Assembly (NCBI GenBank): GCA_015711795.1
Contig: JACVJC010000010.1
Coordinates: 1-64,000 of the forward strand
Direction: 5' to 3'
Source of the DNA: Candidatus Geothermocultor quzhuomuensis
Lineage (GTDB): Bacteria > Actinomycetota > Aquicultoria > Geothermocultorales > Geothermocultoraceae
DNA length: 64,000 nucleotides
This document shows positions 45,452 to 55,021 of this stretch, piece by piece. The translations under genes and the position numbers were made by a program. Every line of letters begins with the position of its first letter. Positions within the stretch are counted from its first letter, which is position 1. The notes beneath the pieces are model-generated. The model worked only from the letters and a program-made list of their open reading frames with translations, searched no databases and was not told the origin of the DNA.

Positions 45452-46381
45452 TTAAGATTTTTTAAGCTCAGCCTTTTCAAAAAGTTTCTTTTGCTTTTCC
45501 AAAAAGTCTTGTTCAAAAGGGTAAAAATTATAAAAAATCTCTTTCTTTAAATTCAATTCTCTTTTAATATTTTCAATCAGCAATTTGACCCAATTCTCTA
45601 AAACTCCTTTATCAGAGGGAATCATTCGTATCTCCAATCGGCAAACTAGATGAGAAGGTAAAGAAAACAAATCTCGAAATTGAAAATTCAAAAGAAATGA
45701 GTCCCGCTTAATTAAAAAACTAGCTAAATCACTAATTACTTCCTTAAGTTTTGACTCCTTTATTCCCCTTGGCAAATAAAGGTCAATTAGCCAAAGAATC
45801 CAACCTTTAGAAAACTTCTCAACCCCTGTGATGCTCCCATTAGGAATATAATGTAAGCTTCCGCTTAGATCCCTAACTTTTGTTGCTCGTAGCCCAAAAT
45901 CCTCAACTATTCCTTTAGCCTCGTATGGTCCAGCCTTTAAATAAACAAAATCCCCCACCGCAAATTGCCCCTCAAAGAGAATGAAAAAACCAGCGACCAA
46001 GTCTCGAACCAAAGTTTGAGCACCAAAACCAATCGCCAAGCCTGCTATCCCCGCACCAGCTAAAATTGAAGCCATACTAATACCACTACCCTTTAAAATA
46101 ATTTCTATAATCATATAGGCGCAGACAAAAAAAGTAAAATACTTCAAAAGATTGCGAAAAAGAGTAAATAAAGTTGCAGTTCTCTTTTGAGCAGCTAAGC
46201 CTTTAAAAGCTTTGCTTTCTTTTAATCTCAATTTAAGATATCGAGTAATCAGCCAGCTCGTAAAGTGGTAAGCCAAATAACTTAAGATGAGGATTATAAT
46301 AATCTCTATCGCTTTAAGAAAAAAAATTTGACCATATCTTTTGACTAAAGATTGGGGGGTGGAAAGAAAAGAGGAGAACAA
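45452..46381 (-). CDS. MscS-family mechanosensitive channel
   Basis: Three amino-terminal membrane segments lead to the pore helix motif (AGAGIAGLAIGFGAQTLVRD) and a beta domain (EGQFAVGDFVYL...GIVEDFGLRATKVRDLSG), as in small MscS channels that release solutes on osmotic downshock. The length of 309 residues is typical. The TTG start follows GGAGG and sits 1 bp from the upstream deacetylase gene. The glycerate kinase follows, so the three are probably one operon. Confidence 0.92.
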   Translation of the reverse strand: MFSSFLSTPQSLVKRYGQIFFLKAIEIIIILILSYLAYHFTSWLITRYLKLRLKESKAFKGLAAQKRTATLFTLFRNLLKYFTFFVCAYMIIEIILKGSGISMASILAGAGIAGLAIGFGAQTLVRDLVAGFFILFEGQFAVGDFVYLKAGPYEAKGIVEDFGLRATKVRDLSGSLHYIPNGSITGVEKFSKGWILWLIDLYLPRGIKESKLKEVISDLASFLIKRDSFLLNFQFRDLFSLPSHLVCRLEIRMIPSDKGVLENWVKLLIENIKRELNLKKEIFYNFYPFEQDFLEKQKKLFEKAELKKS

Positions 46382-46382
46382 A

Positions 46383-47336
46383 TTAAACCTCCTTAACTAC
46401 ACTCTCAACCCAAACTTCTTTCTCTTCATCCATCATACTAAGCATTTCACCCACGGTAACTATCCGATAACCTTTCTCAATAAGATAATCTATGACCAAT
46501 GGTAAAGCCTTTACTGTACTCTCTCTCAAGCCACCTTCCGGTCGAAGAAGGGCTCCACTATCGTGAAAAAGAACAATACTCCCTCCTTTAACGTACCTCT
46601 TTACTCTACCTAAAATCTTTTGAGGAGTAATGCCCCGCCAATCTTGGGTCGAGAGAGACCAAAGGATAATCTTATAACCTCTCTCCAAAAGAAACTTCCT
46701 CACTGCGTTGCTATAAACCCCCCGTGGAGGGCGAAAGATGTTACTTCCTTGACCACATATTTCAATTAAGGCTTTTTCAGTCTTACCGATTTCTCTTAAA
46801 AGGACTCGCCTTACCGAAGGGACTAAATCACGATGAGAATAAGTGTGATTACCAAGCTCGTGACCTTCTTCAACTATTCTGCGGGCTATCTCAGGGTACT
46901 TTTCAACATGCTTTCCAACAACAAAAAAAGTTGCTTTTACCTTCTTTTCTCTCAAAATATCAAGAATTTTTGGGGTGTATTTTGGGTTAGGACCGTCATC
47001 AAAAGTAAGAGCAACAACATTGGGGATAGAGCCTCGACGAATAATTCCATCTTGAGGACCAATTCCATGATATTCATAATAGCTAATGAAACCAGCACCA
47101 AGAATAGAAAGAAAAGCTAAGGAAGAAAGGAGAAACCAAAACTGGCGCTCAAATTCCTTTATCTTTCCTCCAATAATAAACTCACGATAAAAAATAAACA
47201 AACTTAAAACAAGCCCGATAATAAGAAGAGTTTGTGGAACTCGAGGAGTAATTCGGTGACGAAAGGCCTTGCCTAAAACAGCCTTTATGAAATTATGCGC
47301 TTTTCCTTTCCCCAACCTTCTTCCTGAATCCACCAC
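46383..47336 (-). CDS. Polysaccharide deacetylase with membrane anchor
   Basis: Two hydrophobic segments (near residues 36-51 and 68-85) precede a NodB-homology domain. The domain shows motif 1 LTFDDGPNPKYT (metal-binding DD), motif 2 GNHTYSHRD and motif 3 RPPRGVYS. These enzymes remove N-acetyl groups from peptidoglycan or other glycans outside the cell. The length of 317 residues is normal. A GTG start is assumed. It shares an operon with mscS. Confidence 0.9.
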   Translation of the reverse strand: MVDSGRRLGKGKAHNFIKAVLGKAFRHRITPRVPQTLLIIGLVLSLFIFYREFIIGGKIKEFERQFWFLLSSLAFLSILGAGFISYYEYHGIGPQDGIIRRGSIPNVVALTFDDGPNPKYTPKILDILREKKVKATFFVVGKHVEKYPEIARRIVEEGHELGNHTYSHRDLVPSVRRVLLREIGKTEKALIEICGQGSNIFRPPRGVYSNAVRKFLLERGYKIILWSLSTQDWRGITPQKILGRVKRYVKGGSIVLFHDSGALLRPEGGLRESTVKALPLVIDYLIEKGYRIVTVGEMLSMMDEEKEVWVESVVKEV

Positions 47337-47377
47337 CAGCCCCCTTCACAACAATTATAGCAATTAGAAGTCACAAC

Positions 47378-48481
47378 TTATTCTACTTTTTCAAAGCGGC
47401 TTTCAAGCTTCTTCATTATATCTGGCATTGTGGTGTATTCAAGTTCATCTAAAGGTAAGCGATGAGGCTCAAAAGGTCCATGTCTCCTTAAATAATCAGC
47501 TACCTCGAGAGCCATTTGACGCGCTCTATCAAAACTAGGGTCATCAAAAACATCTCGTGGCCCAACAAATTTCCCTTCAGCAAGCTGAAAGCCTAAGCAG
47601 ACCACCCTTGGAGGACCATCAAACCTTGAAGGAGTAGCATCCTTGACCGAAACAGGCATCAAAGGACCGTGATGTGAGCCTCTCATCCAGCCAGCAACGG
47701 TATGAGGAAAAGCAAATGGCTCAAGAACCTCACCAACAGCTGGGAGTCCAGCTTGAGACCGAACAATCATTACTGGGTCATCCTTTCCCACATACCTCCC
47801 AGCCATTAAGCTAAGACGCTGAGTTGAAGTAGCTGCTACAACCTCCTTATCTGCCTTTCGATAAACAAACTTAATAGTAAATCTAGCAGGGGCCCCAATA
47901 AAAACGAGCATATCATAAAGCTCTTTAGGACAATCAAAGACTATCTTTTTATGCTCAATTAAATCATGAACTTCAAAGAGGAAACCATCATGCATAGCAG
48001 GGTCAATGATGAGCCCAGCCGTATTAAATGGGTCAGCAAACATTTTATAAAGAGGCATGTTCCAAGCACCAGGTTCAGTTTTATCCGCTAAAAAAATGAG
48101 GACTGGCTCACTTTTTCTTTCTTCAAACTCCATTTCAGCATAACCAGGGCCCATTCCCTTTAAGTTACCGGAAAAAGCATCAGATAAAAGGTCTTGACCA
48201 GCCCCATATTGCTTAAGTTCCTTGGCAACTTCAGTCACTGTTTCAAAAGTTTCCCAAGCAAAACGGTGTATCTTTTCAGAATCTGCTCCTTCCTTATGCG
48301 TCATAATAAGAGCAATATCATCACCACAGTGGCCACAATAATAATCAATTAAAAGCCCCTCTGATTTAACCTTCGCCAAGCACTCTTCAGCTTTTGATAG
48401 AAGCTCTGGGTGAACTGAGGAGTGGCCAACATATCCCCCTACATCAGCTTTAATAACACTTAAGGTTACCTTCTTACCCAT
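47378..48481 (-). CDS. Bifunctional FBP aldolase/phosphatase
   Basis: The archaeal-type (class V) fructose-1,6-bisphosphatase starts GKKVTLSVIKADVGGYVGHSS. It carries the active-site Tyr/Lys region GRYVGKDDP and WMRGSHHGPLMPV. In characterised enzymes one protein condenses dihydroxyacetone phosphate and glyceraldehyde 3-phosphate and then removes a phosphate, making gluconeogenesis one-way. The length of 367 residues is normal. It is found in most archaea and some deep-branching thermophilic bacteria, often autotrophs, which fits the C1 genes here. Confidence 0.93.
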   Translation of the reverse strand: MGKKVTLSVIKADVGGYVGHSSVHPELLSKAEECLAKVKSEGLLIDYYCGHCGDDIALIMTHKEGADSEKIHRFAWETFETVTEVAKELKQYGAGQDLLSDAFSGNLKGMGPGYAEMEFEERKSEPVLIFLADKTEPGAWNMPLYKMFADPFNTAGLIIDPAMHDGFLFEVHDLIEHKKIVFDCPKELYDMLVFIGAPARFTIKFVYRKADKEVVAATSTQRLSLMAGRYVGKDDPVMIVRSQAGLPAVGEVLEPFAFPHTVAGWMRGSHHGPLMPVSVKDATPSRFDGPPRVVCLGFQLAEGKFVGPRDVFDDPSFDRARQMALEVADYLRRHGPFEPHRLPLDELEYTTMPDIMKKLESRFEKVE

Positions 48482-48540
48482 TTTTCTTTTCCCCCTTTCA
48501 AAATTTCACTCAAAGTATATCACTCATCTTGAAAAAATAG

Positions 48541-48580
48541 AAGAAAACAAAAGAGCCTCCACGAAAATCGAGGAGGCTCA
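48541..48580 (-). terminator. Rho-independent terminator of groESL
   Basis: On the minus strand the perfect arms GAGCCTCC and GGAGGCTC (48572-48579 and 48553-48560) enclose an 11-base loop and are followed by TTTTGTTTTC. It lies about 20 bp after the groEL stop. Confidence 0.9.
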
Positions 48581-48601
48581 TTTTGCTCTTTAAAAGGCCC
48601 T

Positions 48602-50224
<1,623 letters not shown>

Positions 50225-50239
50225 CTAATCCCTCCTTCC

Positions 50240-50530
50240 TTATTTTTTTTCAACAATCGCTAAAATATCTTTTTCACTTAAAATTAAATATTCTTCACCA
50301 TCTAACTTTACTTCAGTTCCCCCATACTTTGAGTAGATTACTCGCTGTCCAACCTTAACTTCCATAGGAACACGCTGGCCATTCTCAAATCTGCCAGGAC
50401 CAACAGCAATAACCTCCCCTTCTTGTGGTTTTTCCTTAGCTGTATCCGGTAAAACAATTCCACTTTTAGTAACTTCCTCCGCCTCAATAGGCTTGACCAC
50501 AACACGGTCTTCCAGAGGCTTTAACTTCAC
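50240..50530 (-). CDS. groES: Co-chaperonin GroES
   Basis: The 96-residue lid of GroEL has [16 protein letters not shown], the mobile loop [16 protein letters not shown] and [21 protein letters not shown]. The start follows GGGGGGATGTAAGGTG. Its transcript starts from a strong promoter carrying CIRCE, indicating HrcA-repressed heat-shock expression. Confidence 0.97.
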   Translation of the reverse strand: MKLKPLEDRVVVKPIEAEEVTKSGIVLPDTAKEKPQEGEVIAVGPGRFENGQRVPMEVKVGQRVIYSKYGGTEVKLDGEEYLILSEKDILAIVEKK

Positions 50531-50554
50531 CTTACATCCCCCCTTCTAGAAATT

Positions 50555-50581
50555 TTAGCACTCTTAGTCTTAGAGTGCTAA
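50555..50581 (-). promoter_or_regulatory. CIRCE operator (HrcA binding site)
   Basis: A perfect TTAGCACTC-N9-GAGTGCTAA inverted repeat lies directly downstream of the groES promoter. HrcA binds this element to repress chaperone genes. hrcA itself is not in the window. Confidence 0.97.
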
Positions 50582-50588
50582 TTTTTAT

Positions 50589-50616
50589 ATTATAATCAGT
50601 CTTTTTTAGTTGTCAA
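50589..50616 (-). promoter_or_regulatory. groESL promoter
   Basis: On the minus strand, a perfect TTGACA (50611-50616) and perfect TATAAT (50589-50594) are separated by 16 bp. The CIRCE element begins 8 bp further on. Confidence 0.9.
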
Positions 50617-50761
50617 GAAAAAAATAAAAATTTTTTTACTTTAAAAATTAAAAAGGTTCTTTCCTAAAATCTTTACTCACTGTTTAGCTCGGTCTTGAGA
50701 GGCATTATGGAAGGATAAAAAGATAAATTGCTCACTATTACCTGTTATCTTTTACCTACTC

Positions 50762-51469
50762 TTAGGCTTCTCCCAAATAAGCTTTTCTTATCTTATCACT
50801 CTTTAAAAGCTCCGAAGCTTTACCTTCCATAACAATTTCACCAGTTTGAAGAACATAACCACGGTCAGCAATGGAAAGAGCCGCTTGAGCATTTTGTTCA
50901 ACAACAAAGATGGTTACCCCTTGCTTATTCACTTCCTTGATAATCTCGAAAGATTGGTCAACTAAAGCTGGCGAAAGACCCATTGAAGGCTCATCCATAA
51001 TTAAAAGTTTAGGACAAGCCATTAAGGCTCTTCCCACTGCCACCATTTGTTGTTCCCCCCCACTTAATGTTCCAGCTCTTTGGTTTTTCCTCTCCTCCAA
51101 GACGGGGAAAAGTTGATAGACCCGTTTTAAATCTTCTTGAATTCCTAACTTATCGTTCCGAGTAAAAGCGCCCATCTCTAAATTCTCAAGAACAGTTAGG
51201 TGAGGAAAGAGGCGGCGATTTTCGGGAACAGTTGCAATTCCCATCTTAATCCTTTGAGCAGTGGGAACATCATTAATAACCTCCCCCCGATAGACAACCC
51301 TACCTGAAGTAGGTCGGACAATACCTAAAATAGTTTTCATTGTAGTTGATTTGCCAGAAGCATTACCACCCAGAAGACAAACAATCTCGCCTTCATTGAC
51401 TTCAATATCGATAAACTTCAAAACCTCAATCCGTCCGTAATGGGTTTGAACCTTCTCCAGTCTAAGCAA
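50762..51469 (-). CDS. livF: Branched-chain amino-acid type ABC transporter ATPase LivF
   Basis: The 235-residue ATPase has Walker A GGNASGKST, signature LSGGEQQMV and Walker B LLIMDEPSMGL, with the LivF ending IRKAYLGE. It energises uptake together with LivG. The TTG start overlaps the livG stop by 8 bp. It is the last gene of livK-livH-livM-livG-livF. The substrate may be branched-chain amino acids or another amide or amino compound. Confidence 0.94.
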   Translation of the reverse strand: MLRLEKVQTHYGRIEVLKFIDIEVNEGEIVCLLGGNASGKSTTMKTILGIVRPTSGRVVYRGEVINDVPTAQRIKMGIATVPENRRLFPHLTVLENLEMGAFTRNDKLGIQEDLKRVYQLFPVLEERKNQRAGTLSGGEQQMVAVGRALMACPKLLIMDEPSMGLSPALVDQSFEIIKEVNKQGVTIFVVEQNAQAALSIADRGYVLQTGEIVMEGKASELLKSDKIRKAYLGEA

Positions 51470-52244
51470 TCTGGGCTCCCTTCTTACCTAAGTAAGCTTC
51501 AATCACCAACGGATTTCGAGCTACCTCTAAGGCTCCCCCTTCAGCAATTTTCTCTCCATGATCCATCGCCACCACTCGGTCTGAAGCACCCATTACAACT
51601 TTCATGTCGTGCTCAATTAAAATAATAGTATATCCCTTGTCCCTAATCTCCTTAATTTGTTCCATCATCTCAATTGTTTCAGATGGATTCATTCCAGCAG
51701 CTGGTTCATCGAGAAGAAGAAGTTTAGGATGATTAGCTAAAGCGCGGCAAATTTCTAGCCTCCGGCGATTAGCATAAGAAAGACTGCTGGCGGGATGATT
51801 TAACCTTGGCCCCGTAAGCCTCCCCTTAAAATAGGAAAGGATTTTAATCGCTTCTTCTCTTGCCTCCTTTTCCTCCCTTCTCACCTTTAAAGTGTGCAAA
51901 AGAGAATGGAAAAAGTTAGATTGAAGGCGGGGGTGCATCCCGACTAAAACATTTTCTAAAACAGTCATATTGCCAAAGATTCTCAAAGTTTGATAAGTTC
52001 GGGCAATTCCCTTATTTGAAATTTGGTCAGGTCTCAAGCCAACCAAGCTCTCACCTTCAAAAAGAATGTCTCCTGAATCAGGCTTATAAAGCCCGCTTAC
52101 TAAATTAAAAAAGGTAGTTTTCCCTGAACCATTTGGACCAATAATGCTGACAATCTCACCCTCATTAATCTTAAAATTAAATTTTTTAACCGCACTAATT
52201 CCTCCAAAATATTTAGTTAAGTTTATAGTTTCTAGAAGTACCAC
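51462..52244 (-). CDS. livG: Branched-chain amino-acid type ABC transporter ATPase LivG
   Basis: Walker A GPNGSGKTTFF, an extended helical insert, a signature-like LSYANRRRLEI in place of canonical LSGGQ, Walker B LLLLDEPAAGMNP and the LivG ending VIEAYLG. The GTG at 52244 was chosen: GGAGG precedes it and it begins 1 bp after the livM stop. A start at 52283 would overlap livM by 38 bp. It has 260 residues. Confidence 0.94.
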   Translation of the reverse strand: MVLLETINLTKYFGGISAVKKFNFKINEGEIVSIIGPNGSGKTTFFNLVSGLYKPDSGDILFEGESLVGLRPDQISNKGIARTYQTLRIFGNMTVLENVLVGMHPRLQSNFFHSLLHTLKVRREEKEAREEAIKILSYFKGRLTGPRLNHPASSLSYANRRRLEICRALANHPKLLLLDEPAAGMNPSETIEMMEQIKEIRDKGYTIILIEHDMKVVMGASDRVVAMDHGEKIAEGGALEVARNPLVIEAYLGKKGAQIA

Positions 52245-52245
52245 C

Positions 52246-53400
52246 TTATACCTCCAAATCTTTTTCCTCTTCCTCCAAATCAAACCTAATCATTTGAGTT
52301 TCCTCTAAAAGACGAGGGTCAATTTCGTGAAGTTCTCTCTGCCAAGCTCGACTTGGGATTAAGCCCTCAGGTCGAAAAATCATCATTAAAACAATGGCTA
52401 AGCCAAAGATAAGCATGCGATAACGGTCAAAGTCGAATAAGAAGTTTTGAAGGAGTGGAGGGAAGCTAGTTAAAAAATCTTCGCCCAAAAAGGAAGGAAG
52501 CCAAAAGGCGAAGGTGTGCCTAATAATTTCAGGTAAAGTATCAAGGGCAATAGCTCCAGCAATAACACCGGGAATGCTACCCATCCCACCCAAGACAACC
52601 ATACAAACAACCAGAACCGACTGCATAAAAACGAAGTATTGAGGGTTAACAAACTTTTGAAGGGAAGCAAAGATGCAACCAGCAAACCCTGCAAATAGGG
52701 AACTTACCATAAAAGAGAGAAGCTTAGCCATAGAAACATGGATACCTGCACACTCTGCTGCAATCTCGTCTTCTCGCAGAGCATTCCAAGCACGACCAAA
52801 ACGAGAGTTCTTTAAATTTCGAATTAAAATGAGACAAAGAATGATTAAGCCAAGGGTGAGATAATAATATTCAAAGTTGTTATCTATTCTTAAGCCAAAA
52901 ATAACAGGGTCATAAATGCCAGGAATACCACCTGGACCATTAGTTACACTTTCCCAATTATTTAAAGTAATCCGGACTATTTCCCCAAAAGCTAAGGTAA
53001 CAATGGCTAAATAGTCACCTCTTAACCTTAAAGTTGGCAGCCCTAAAAGAAAACCAAAAGCCACAGCAAAAAAGCCACTTAAAAGAAAGAGTAACCAAAA
53101 GGGGAGATGAAAACCAAGACGAGGAGAAGCGAAAATGGCAGTCGTGTAAGCACCAATGGCAAAAAAAGCAATATAGCCTAAGTTTAAGAGACCTGTTTCT
53201 CCAATTATTATGTTTAGCCCTAAGGCAAGGAGGACAAAGACTGCTACCTTAACCCCAAGTCGAACCCAAACCATACCCATCCAACCGAGTAAATTGAAAA
53301 GAGGAAAAATAAAAGCCAAAAAAAGAACAGCTCCAATCAAAACTTGCCGATTAATCCGACTCCACTTTAATAATTTTTCTTTCTTAAAAGTTTTTTTCAC
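52246..53400 (-). CDS. livM: Branched-chain amino-acid type ABC permease LivM
   Basis: The 384-residue permease has about ten membrane segments and the family landmarks LALGLNIIIGETGLLNLGYIAFFAIGAY, LPTLRLRGDYLAIVTLAFGEI and RAWNALREDEIAAECAGIH. The last is the cytoplasmic loop that couples to the ATPases. It forms the membrane channel with LivH. The carboxy-terminal extension after FRPEGLIPS is a little longer than usual. Confidence 0.93.
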   Translation of the reverse strand: MKKTFKKEKLLKWSRINRQVLIGAVLFLAFIFPLFNLLGWMGMVWVRLGVKVAVFVLLALGLNIIIGETGLLNLGYIAFFAIGAYTTAIFASPRLGFHLPFWLLFLLSGFFAVAFGFLLGLPTLRLRGDYLAIVTLAFGEIVRITLNNWESVTNGPGGIPGIYDPVIFGLRIDNNFEYYYLTLGLIILCLILIRNLKNSRFGRAWNALREDEIAAECAGIHVSMAKLLSFMVSSLFAGFAGCIFASLQKFVNPQYFVFMQSVLVVCMVVLGGMGSIPGVIAGAIALDTLPEIIRHTFAFWLPSFLGEDFLTSFPPLLQNFLFDFDRYRMLIFGLAIVLMMIFRPEGLIPSRAWQRELHEIDPRLLEETQMIRFDLEEEEKDLEV

Positions 53401-53505
53401 TTATCCTTTCCTTTCTAGTTCCTTCTCCCTCTTATTTGCAAAAGGGTTAGACCTGCCCTGAGCAAAGTCGCAGGAGTGAAGGTCATTTTATTCCCCACCT
53501 TTGCC

Positions 53506-53524
53506 TTCCTCCCAAAGGGAGGAA
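53506..53524. repeat. Perfect 8-bp inverted repeat between livH and livM
   Basis: TTCCTCCC-AAA-GGGAGGAA lies in the 193-bp gap after livH. It has no T-run on the minus strand, so it is a weak terminator at best. The surrounding sequence resembles decayed repeat. Confidence 0.4.
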
Positions 53525-53593
53525 TTAAAACTTTTCCTTGTTACTCCTCTTTTCCAGCTACTTCTTCCTTGCCTTTCATCCTTAATCCTCTAC

Positions 53594-54838
53594 TTAAACT
53601 TTCTCCGGAATATGCTCACCTAAAATTCCTGCTGGTTTAAAGATTAAAACAAGCATTAAAACTAAGAAGGTTATGCCATTTTGCCACTCAGAAGAGATTT
53701 TATAATTAGAGTTCAAGAAAAAAATGAGAGTAACTAAAAACAAAAAGGTATTGGCAAAACCTACTCTTATTGCTTGGCGGGCATGAATTCTTACCAAGCT
53801 ATCACGTCTTTCCTTAAAAAGAAAATAAAAACCACTAATCCAACCACCGTAATAACAATAATTGAGTATTTTAACCTTTGATAAGCTTCCCTCATCATAA
53901 CTAAACCTATCGGCTAAATTAAAAAGAGCTTTTTTGCGAGCTTCTCTTGGTAAAAAATAAAATTGGTAAGCTAAACCCACGATTAAACCAAGAATAAAAA
54001 AATAAGCTAATATTCCTAACTTCAAACCCACCCCATAGTTCTCAGCTAACCCAAGGACTAAAGCTCCAATAACCGCTCCAGGTATATTGCCAATTCCTCC
54101 AAGAACAGCAGCGGTAAAAGCTTTAATTCCATAAAGAAAACCAGTATCAAATTTTAAAGTTCCGTAATACATCGCCACTAAAATCCCTGCAATAGCCGCT
54201 AAAGCTGAGCCAATAATAAAGGTTAAAGAAATCGTCATATTAGTATTTATACCCATCATTTCAGCTGCTTCTCGATCTTGAGAAGTAGCCCTCATTGCTT
54301 TTCCTAGCCGAGTTTTCTTAATGAATAAAGTTAATCCACCCATTAAAATTAAGGAAAAGACAATAATAATTACAGCAAGATAACGAAAATTGGCACCAAA
54401 GACTGGAATATATCCTTCAGGAATAGCAGCTACTGGCATAATAATAGGGTCGACTCCAAAAACAAGAAGAATTAAATTTTGGAGAAATATTGAAACACCA
54501 ATGGCAGAGAGAAGAGGAGCTATTCTCGTCATTTTTCTGAGGGGTCGATAAGCAAATCGCTCAACCGACCAGCCAAGAGTAGCAGTTAAAATCATTGAAA
54601 AGAGGAAAGCTAAAATAACATAGAGAATTTTGAGGGGCAAGGGAATACCATCCTCTATCCCAATCCAAATGAGGAAAGTAGCTCCAAGATAACCACCCAC
54701 GGTAAAAATTTCTCCATGAGCAAAGTTAATAAGCTTAAGAACTCCGTAAACCATGGTGTAACCTAAAGCCACAAGAGCATAAATCATTCCTACTGTTAAA
54801 CCACTTAGTGTTAAGCCAACAAAAGTTTCGAAACCCAT
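53594..54838 (-). CDS. livH: LivH-type ABC permease with a large extra membrane segment
   Basis: Residues 1 to about 272 are a normal LivH (VALGYTMVYGVLKLINFAHGE, GKAMRATSQDREAAEMMGI, AFTAAVLGGIGNIPGAVIGAL). The family's last helix (GITFLVLMLVLIFKPAGILGE) appears only near residue 380. The roughly 110 residues between them are extra. They include hydrophobic stretches and YYGGWISGFYFLFKERRDSL...RIHARQAI, which resembles the DUF4870/Tic20-like membrane family. The total of 414 residues compares with about 290-300 in ordinary LivH. The frame is continuous, so it looks like a true insertion. Confidence 0.9.
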   Translation of the reverse strand: MGFETFVGLTLSGLTVGMIYALVALGYTMVYGVLKLINFAHGEIFTVGGYLGATFLIWIGIEDGIPLPLKILYVILAFLFSMILTATLGWSVERFAYRPLRKMTRIAPLLSAIGVSIFLQNLILLVFGVDPIIMPVAAIPEGYIPVFGANFRYLAVIIIVFSLILMGGLTLFIKKTRLGKAMRATSQDREAAEMMGINTNMTISLTFIIGSALAAIAGILVAMYYGTLKFDTGFLYGIKAFTAAVLGGIGNIPGAVIGALVLGLAENYGVGLKLGILAYFFILGLIVGLAYQFYFLPREARKKALFNLADRFSYDEGSLSKVKILNYCYYGGWISGFYFLFKERRDSLVRIHARQAIRVGFANTFLFLVTLIFFLNSNYKISSEWQNGITFLVLMLVLIFKPAGILGEHIPEKV

Positions 54839-54970
54839 TTTCTAATTAATACCCAATTTTCCCGCTTTATCTGCACCATTAAATCCTAAACTAGACTTAA
54901 GAATTCCTTATATCATTATGAAAGAAAGAATCAGTTAAATCTACTTTATCAACTGTTTTTTTCGATAAAA

Positions 54971-54995
54971 GAAAGGGGGGCTCTGCCCCCCTTTC
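54971..54995 (-). terminator. Terminator/attenuator between livK and livHMGF
   Basis: A perfect 11-bp stem, GAAAGGGGGGC against GCCCCCCTTTC, with a 3-base loop, followed on the minus strand by TTTTATCG. It lies 26 bp after livK. It should stop most transcripts there, so the binding protein would be made in excess over the permease. Confidence 0.85.
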
Positions 54996-55021
54996 AAATT
55001 CAATTTTTCTCTCCTAGGGTA

